Assembly (NCBI GenBank): GCA_937873435.1
Contig: CALMWM010000059.1
Location: 1 to 8,572 of the forward strand
Length of the DNA stretch: 8,572 nucleotides
Direction: 5' to 3'
Source of the DNA: an uncultured Gallionellaceae bacterium
Lineage (GTDB): Bacteria; Pseudomonadota; Gammaproteobacteria; Burkholderiales; Sulfuricellaceae
Shown: positions 4,640 through 8,572 of the stretch, piece after piece
Layout of the letters: every line of letters begins with the position of its first letter
How positions within the stretch are numbered: position 1 is the stretch's first letter
Made by a program: the position numbers and the translations under genes
Notes under the pieces: generated by a model
Told to the model about the DNA's origin: nothing
Databases searched by the model: none
What the model saw: only the letters and a program-made list of their open reading frames with translations

Positions 4640-6730
4640 ATGATGAAAAACCGTTCTTGTTACGCCTTAACGCTGGTTTGCGCTCTGATATTCCAGGTGA
4701 ACCTTGCCGCAGCCCAGAGCACGGAGGAGGAAGAACTGGCGCTAGCCTACGGCGATAAATTCACGGTGAGCATCGCCACCGGCGATCAACAGACGCTGCG
4801 CCGCGCTCCATCCGTGGCGTCGGTAGTCACCGCCGAGGACATCGAGGCTATGGGGGCAACTGACTTGGACCAGGTGCTGGAAACAGTGCCGGGCTTGCAT
4901 GTCAATCGAAGCGCTAACAATTACTCGCCGCTTTATGTCGTCCGCGGTGTTTTCAGCCAATTCGCGCCCCAGGTGCTGGTGTTGCAGAACGGCGTGCCGA
5001 TGACCACCCTGTATCAAGGCAACAAAGGCAATCTCTGGGGCGGCTATCCCGTCGAGCATATTGCCCGCATCGAGGTTATTCGCGGCCCCGGATCGGCACT
5101 TTACGGTTCCGATGCCTTTTCGGGAGTCGTCAACATCATTACCAAAACGGCTGCCGATACCGATGGTACCGATGTCGGCGTTCGCGCCGGTTCCTTTGGC
5201 ACTTGGGATACCTGGGTGCAGCACGGCGGCAAATCTGGGCCATTGGATGTGGCGGCTTACTTGCGGGTCGGTGACACCGACGGCTTCAGGTCGACGATCG
5301 AAAAAGGGGCTGCCGGTACCTCGGGGCCGGTCAATGTCGGCCACAATTCGATCGACGGCAACCTCGATTTCGGTTATGGAAAATGGCGCTTGCGCTTTGG
5401 CTACAAGCAGCGTGACGATATGGGTACCGGGGCAGGAATCGCTTCGGCGCTCGACCCGGTGGGCAAGCAGAAAAGCGAGCGCATCACCGGCGACCTTTCC
5501 TGGGCCGACCCTCACTTGGGGCGTGACTGGGGTATGGGGGGCACTGCCAGCTATCTCCAGTACACCCAACTGATTCCAAACCCTTTCCAGCTTTTTCCAC
5601 CGGGTTCGAATATCGGCGGAGGCATATCCAGCAACGGTTTCTTCGGCGGGCCGGAAACCTGGGAGCGGCAAATGCGGCTCTCGGGTTTCGTCACCTATGC
5701 CGGAATTGCCGACCACAACTTGCGCTTGGGTCTTGGCCACGACGATCTGGATCTCTACGAGACACATGAAACCCGGAATTTTACCTATGCCGCAAACGGG
5801 GCGTTTATCCCGAATCCCGGCGGTGTGCTGGTGGACTATTCCGACAGCAATCCCTTCCTGCGTCCACAGCGCCGCAAGATCGATTATGTTTATGTCCAGG
5901 ATGTGTGGAATCTTGCCAGGGACTGGGCCTTAACCGCGGGCCTGCGCCATGACCACTACTCCGACTTCGGCAACACAACCAACCCGCGTCTTGCGCTGGT
6001 TTGGGATGCGTCGCTGGATGTTACCGCCAAGCTGCTTTATGGCCGCGCCTTCCGTGCACCGGCTTTCATCGAGGCCTATGGCATCTCCAATCCGGTCGCG
6101 CTTGGCAATCCAAATCTGCGCCCCGAAACCAACAGCACTTACGAGGCAGCTTTTTCCTGGCAGGCGCGCCGTGATGCTCAAGTGAACCTGAGCCTCTTCC
6201 ATTACGAGATGAAGGATGTCATTCGTTCGGTTGCCAATGATATTCCCAACACCGGCTCTACTTACGCTAATACCGGCAAGCAGAACGGGCACGGTGCCGA
6301 AGTGGAACTCATCTGGGATGCGAGCCGCGCGCTGCGTTTCACCGGCAACTATGCCTGGCAGCGTTCCATCGACGAAGCTACCAATAAAGACGCTGGTTAC
6401 GCCCCGCACAACCACCTCTATGCGAGGGCCGACTGGCGCTTTAGCGGCAACTGGCAGACCAGCGCACAAGTCAATTGGGTCGCCGGCCGCAAACGTTTTT
6501 CCCCTGTCGGATCGGCGCCCGATACGCGTCCCGATATAGCCGATTACAAGACCATGGACCTGACCCTGCGCACCACAAGGGGCAAGGAGCGCTGGAATGT
6601 CGCCGCTTCGGTGCGCAACCTGTTCAATGCCACGGTGCTGGAACCAAGCCTGGCACCTGGAACGGCAATTCCCTACGACCTGCCCATGGCACCCCGTAGC
6701 TTCTATGTGCAGGCGATCTACAATCTCTGA
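4640..6730 (+). CDS. TonB-dependent outer-membrane receptor
   Basis: A 696-aa outer-membrane gated channel that imports a scarce ligand (siderophore, heme, cobalamin or similar) using TonB-ExbBD energy. Residues 1-25 form a signal peptide (K3, R5, hydrophobic core, AAA before Q26). The plug domain follows: VSIATG as a TonB-box-like region, then APSVASVVTAEDIEAMG, DLDQVLETVPGLHV, and the hallmark RIEVIRGPGSALYGSDAFSG before VNIITK. The rest is a 22-strand-type barrel with the usual late motifs (FRAPAFIEAYG, NPNLRPETN, and VAASVRNLFN near the end). It ends in YNL, a hydrophobic instead of the common Phe terminus. The start is ATG 4640 or 4643; a GTG at 4631 is also in frame, and only a weak GGGG lies upstream. 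Length and order look intact. The ligand cannot be assigned, because no transport or synthesis genes flank it on its strand. Confidence 0.93.
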   Translation: MMKNRSCYALTLVCALIFQVNLAAAQSTEEEELALAYGDKFTVSIATGDQQTLRRAPSVASVVTAEDIEAMGATDLDQVLETVPGLHVNRSANNYSPLYVVRGVFSQFAPQVLVLQNGVPMTTLYQGNKGNLWGGYPVEHIARIEVIRGPGSALYGSDAFSGVVNIITKTAADTDGTDVGVRAGSFGTWDTWVQHGGKSGPLDVAAYLRVGDTDGFRSTIEKGAAGTSGPVNVGHNSIDGNLDFGYGKWRLRFGYKQRDDMGTGAGIASALDPVGKQKSERITGDLSWADPHLGRDWGMGGTASYLQYTQLIPNPFQLFPPGSNIGGGISSNGFFGGPETWERQMRLSGFVTYAGIADHNLRLGLGHDDLDLYETHETRNFTYAANGAFIPNPGGVLVDYSDSNPFLRPQRRKIDYVYVQDVWNLARDWALTAGLRHDHYSDFGNTTNPRLALVWDASLDVTAKLLYGRAFRAPAFIEAYGISNPVALGNPNLRPETNSTYEAAFSWQARRDAQVNLSLFHYEMKDVIRSVANDIPNTGSTYANTGKQNGHGAEVELIWDASRALRFTGNYAWQRSIDEATNKDAGYAPHNHLYARADWRFSGNWQTSAQVNWVAGRKRFSPVGSAPDTRPDIADYKTMDLTLRTTRGKERWNVAASVRNLFNATVLEPSLAPGTAIPYDLPMAPRSFYVQAIYNL

Positions 6731-6792
6731 GTCGGCGGAACAGGCTGGCGATCACAACGAATATTCCTGGTGCACGCTATAGTGCAATCGCG

Positions 6793-7608
6793 TCAGGCTT
6801 CAGCGGCTTTTGACCAGCTCCGTGGCGGGGCGCCGTCGTAAAGGATATGACTGGTCGACAAGGGAAACAAGGTTCCTTCGGGACGCTGCCTCGCTTCGAT
6901 GAAGCACGGCTGCATCCCGGCCAGGAAGGCGGGGAACATGAAGTGATAATACTCCTGGGGCGATAGCCCGAGATCGGCGCCGAAGGCCGCGGCCAGCCCG
7001 CCGTAGTTCATGCGCAAGTTGCGTCCGCCGTCGAGCAGAAAGCGCTCCAGAGTATGGGCAAGTTCGACGTGGGGGCCGGCATCCAGGCCCAATTGGCGGG
7101 CGAGCTCCATCAGCGGAGCGTTCCGCTCGTCGGCGTTGATCAGGGGGCGGCCATAGCCGGCGATGCGGCCGTGGCGAGCCATTTCGTCACGCACGCAGTC
7201 CGCCATGCTGTCTCCCGCCTCCAATCGAATGCGCGCGTCGACAAAAAAGTGGCTGGCTTGTATGCCGTTGCCGCGACCGTAAATGTGGGCTTCGGAGACC
7301 GCGAGGGCAGCCGATACACCGAGGTTGCCGGTGCTGCGGGCGCTGCCTGCCAGCGCCGCGACGCGGTTGTTCCACAGGCGCGGGTCGGGATAGCTGGTGT
7401 AGACCCATAGTGCGTTCATCAGGCGTAATTGTTCCTCCGAATGGCGCCGTCCGGTGATGCCGAAAACATATAAGTCGACCCAACTCATATCCTTGAGGTC
7501 GGCGTGCAAGTCGCAGCCGCGAAATACGGTGCGCTCGCCGGGAAAGAAGGCGCCCATGCGGGATTTCAGCGTGTCGGTGTTTTGACGCAGCAGGTCGGCG
7601 TTGCTCAT
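6793..7608 (-). CDS. Citrate-synthase-fold protein, second subunit (catalytic residues altered)
   Basis: A 271-aa protein of the citrate synthase superfamily, close in size to the short citryl-CoA-lyase type. Recognisable blocks are WVDLYVFGITGR (43-54), the helix-rich YPDPRLWNNRVAALAGSARS (73-92) with LGVSAALAVSEAHIYG, GYGRPLINADER (151-162), and MNYGGLAAAFGADLG (200-214). GYGRPLINADER aligns with the active-site GFGHP....DPR loop, but R154 stands where the catalytic His is expected while D160 and R162 remain. NYGG aligns with NVDG, so G203 replaces the catalytic Asp. Canonical citrate synthase chemistry is therefore doubtful. The start overlaps the stop of the preceding gene (ATGA), with a purine-rich GAGGGGGAA before it, so translation is coupled and a heteromer with that paralogue is likely. 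It converges on the TonB receptor gene, 62 bp apart. The alignment is by eye from family memory. Confidence 0.75.
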   Translation of the reverse strand: MSNADLLRQNTDTLKSRMGAFFPGERTVFRGCDLHADLKDMSWVDLYVFGITGRRHSEEQLRLMNALWVYTSYPDPRLWNNRVAALAGSARSTGNLGVSAALAVSEAHIYGRGNGIQASHFFVDARIRLEAGDSMADCVRDEMARHGRIAGYGRPLINADERNAPLMELARQLGLDAGPHVELAHTLERFLLDGGRNLRMNYGGLAAAFGADLGLSPQEYYHFMFPAFLAGMQPCFIEARQRPEGTLFPLSTSHILYDGAPPRSWSKAAEA

Positions 7609-8408
7609 GCTTCCCCCTCTCTACGGGTATCCAGTTCGATGCTGAAGAATGGGAATTTCTTATACCCGTGATGACGCTGCTCCAATGCGTGGGCGGCAGC
7701 ACCGGGCAGACGCAACAGCAGGTGCAACATTTCGCCTTGCTCCGGCAAGAATCCCAGGTCCGCCAGAGCCGCCGCAGCGACACCGGAAAAGGCGAGTGGA
7801 AAACCGGCGGCCTTTTCCAAGTCGGCGCGGTTCTCCGCCAGCCAGGGCAGGCGCGGTCCGGGGCTGAGTTTGGCGAGGCAGGCGAGGGTTTGCAGAACCG
7901 GGGTAGCGGTGCTGTCGGCGTGACAATCGAATCCAACCGGGTGTTCGGGAACCGGCCAGATCGAGGCCTTGGTATCGGCGGCGGCATTGAGCCGGGATTG
8001 CCATGCACTCAGGCTGGTCGCACACGCATTCCAGATTTCCATGGCCAGGAAAATTTCGCGACCGCCGCCGAGTTCTCCGGCACCCACCGCCAGTGCCGCC
8101 ATCAGGCAGGAAGCCGAGGGCGAACCGCCGACCCCGCCGCACATGGCGGCATGTACCGATGCGTCGCGCGGGCCCGGATTGGCGAGCGCAACTGCCAACG
8201 CTTCCAGCAAGTCGGCTTCGGCGGCGCTCGGCACTTCCCCGCGGAACAACAGGTACAGCATTTCAACCCAACGCGCTTGCCCCAGCATTTCGCCGTAGAC
8301 ATCGTAACCATGGCAACGGGCAACGCGGGTAGCAAAGGTGTTGCCGGGTTCCGGTTCCTCGTGCCAGATGCGGGTGCGAACGACGTTGGGGTTTTCCTTT
8401 TCGCTCAT
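7605..8408 (-). CDS. Citrate-synthase-fold protein, first subunit (catalytic residues altered)
   Basis: A 267-aa member of the citrate synthase / citryl-CoA lyase superfamily. GYDVYGEMLGQARWVEMLYLLFRGEVPS (34-61) is the typical N-terminal block, and GVAAAALADLGFLPEQGEML (209-228) followed by RLPGAAAHALEQR is the typical C-terminal block. The part aligned with the active-site HP....DPR loop reads GFDCHADSTATP (159-170), and S208 (FPLAFSG) stands where NVDG has its catalytic Asp. It is homologous to the next gene, which starts on its stop codon. ATG 8408 is chosen over the in-frame GTG at 8429 because AGGAG (8418-8414) lies 5 nt before it. That Shine-Dalgarno overlaps the stop of the upstream dehydrogenase gene, so the three genes form a tight operon. 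It may be an inactive scaffold, a subunit sharing an active site, or an enzyme with new acyl-CoA chemistry; the sequence does not decide. Confidence 0.75.
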   Translation of the reverse strand: MSEKENPNVVRTRIWHEEPEPGNTFATRVARCHGYDVYGEMLGQARWVEMLYLLFRGEVPSAAEADLLEALAVALANPGPRDASVHAAMCGGVGGSPSASCLMAALAVGAGELGGGREIFLAMEIWNACATSLSAWQSRLNAAADTKASIWPVPEHPVGFDCHADSTATPVLQTLACLAKLSPGPRLPWLAENRADLEKAAGFPLAFSGVAAAALADLGFLPEQGEMLHLLLRLPGAAAHALEQRHHGYKKFPFFSIELDTRREGEA

Positions 8409-8416
8409 GTCGGCTC

Positions 8417-8572
8417 CTAGGGTAAGCACACCAAGCTTATGCCGCCATCGACGACGATTTCTTCGCCGACCATATAAGCCGAGTCGTCCGAAGCAAGGAA
8501 GAGGGCGACTTTTGCGACCTCTTCGGGCGTGCCGAAACGTTTGATCGGCGATCTGCCTTTAATATCGTTTTT
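8417..8572 (-). CDS. Short-chain dehydrogenase/reductase, C-terminal end (partial)
   Basis: The last 51 codons of a classical SDR; the 5' part with the NAD(P) site and the catalytic Tyr lies beyond the right edge. The visible tail has the family pattern SPIKRFGTPEEVAKVALFLAS (8-28), then SAYMVGEEIVVDGGISLV (31-48), where the VDGG strand closes the nucleotide-binding sheet. These enzymes reduce or oxidise ketone or alcohol groups with NAD(P)H in the cytoplasm. Its stop codon overlaps the Shine-Dalgarno of the first citrate-synthase-like gene, which ties it to that pair in one operon. The substrate cannot be told from this fragment. Confidence 0.92.
   Translation of the reverse strand, partial: KNDIKGRSPIKRFGTPEEVAKVALFLASDDSAYMVGEEIVVDGGISLVCLP

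Noticed and set aside
4742..5767. Long open frame (341 codons) on the - strand, antisense to the TonB receptor
   Set aside because: It is a shadow of a clearly coding receptor gene with strong plug-domain motifs. Its protein has no recognisable family features, and no ribosome binding site supports it.
6771..6786. TGCAC/GTGCA inverted repeat between the receptor and the convergent operon as a terminator
   Set aside because: The stem is only 5 bp with a 6-nt loop, and no T-run follows on either strand.
7668..8420. 250-codon open frame on the + strand across the first citrate-synthase-like gene
   Set aside because: Its composition is a GC-rich antisense shadow (many G, R and Q residues) and it has no motifs. 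The - strand gene has homology, a Shine-Dalgarno and operon coupling.
8409..8429. GTG start at 8429 for the first citrate-synthase-like gene
   Set aside because: It has no fitting ribosome binding site, whereas AGGAG lies 5 nt before the ATG at 8408.
1..8572. CRISPR arrays, tRNA or rRNA genes, phage attachment sites
   Set aside because: No regularly spaced repeats, cloverleaf-like segments or rRNA-like stretches were noticed on either strand by reading. No scanning program was run.

Overview
The window reads as a piece of a proteobacterial chromosome, most likely gammaproteobacterial. The evidence is a LasI-type acyl-homoserine-lactone (AHL) synthase with its LuxR partner, a TonB-dependent outer-membrane receptor (so a Gram-negative cell), an SbcC end and an IS1595-type remnant. 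The genus cannot be fixed from the sequence alone.

Layout. (1) 1-387 (+): the C-terminal end of the SbcC nuclease ATPase, followed by a strong GC hairpin (431-454) between convergent genes. (2) 505-2500 (-): a quorum-sensing module in transcription order orf139 (unknown protein), luxR, luxI. Two 20-bp lux-box-like palindromes lie about 60 bp before the start codons of orf139 and luxI. A third copy sits at 2789-2808. The luxI leader can form a hairpin that covers both its Shine-Dalgarno sequence and its start codon. (3) 2501-3400: a gene-poor stretch with the second and third lux boxes, one possible 41-codon ORF, and the 5' quarter of an IS1595-family transposase gene broken off at about 3328. 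(4) 3400-4140 (+): a sulfotransferase-like gene directly behind the IS remnant, with no visible ribosome binding site of its own. (5) 4187-4477 (-): what looks like a heavily decayed M48-type metallopeptidase gene. (6) 4640-6730 (+): an intact TonB-dependent receptor. (7) 8572-6793 (-), converging on the receptor: the end of a short-chain dehydrogenase gene, then two translationally coupled, mutually homologous citrate-synthase-fold proteins. Both appear to lack the usual catalytic residues.

How they work together. LuxI would make an AHL, probably a 3-oxo type by its likeness to LasI. LuxR would bind it and then the ACCTA-N10-TAGGT-type palindromes. This would activate luxI and also orf139-luxR, giving a double positive loop. 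The third box faces either the sulfotransferase across the IS remnant or back toward the orf139 promoter. The dehydrogenase and citrate-synthase-like pair are the tail of an operon that enters from the right edge. Its product cannot be told from here, and no lux box is visible for it inside the window.

The observations most worth a second look are the luxI start-codon hairpin combined with the lux box, the three-box operator set around an undescribed 139-aa protein, and the catalytically altered citrate-synthase-like pair.
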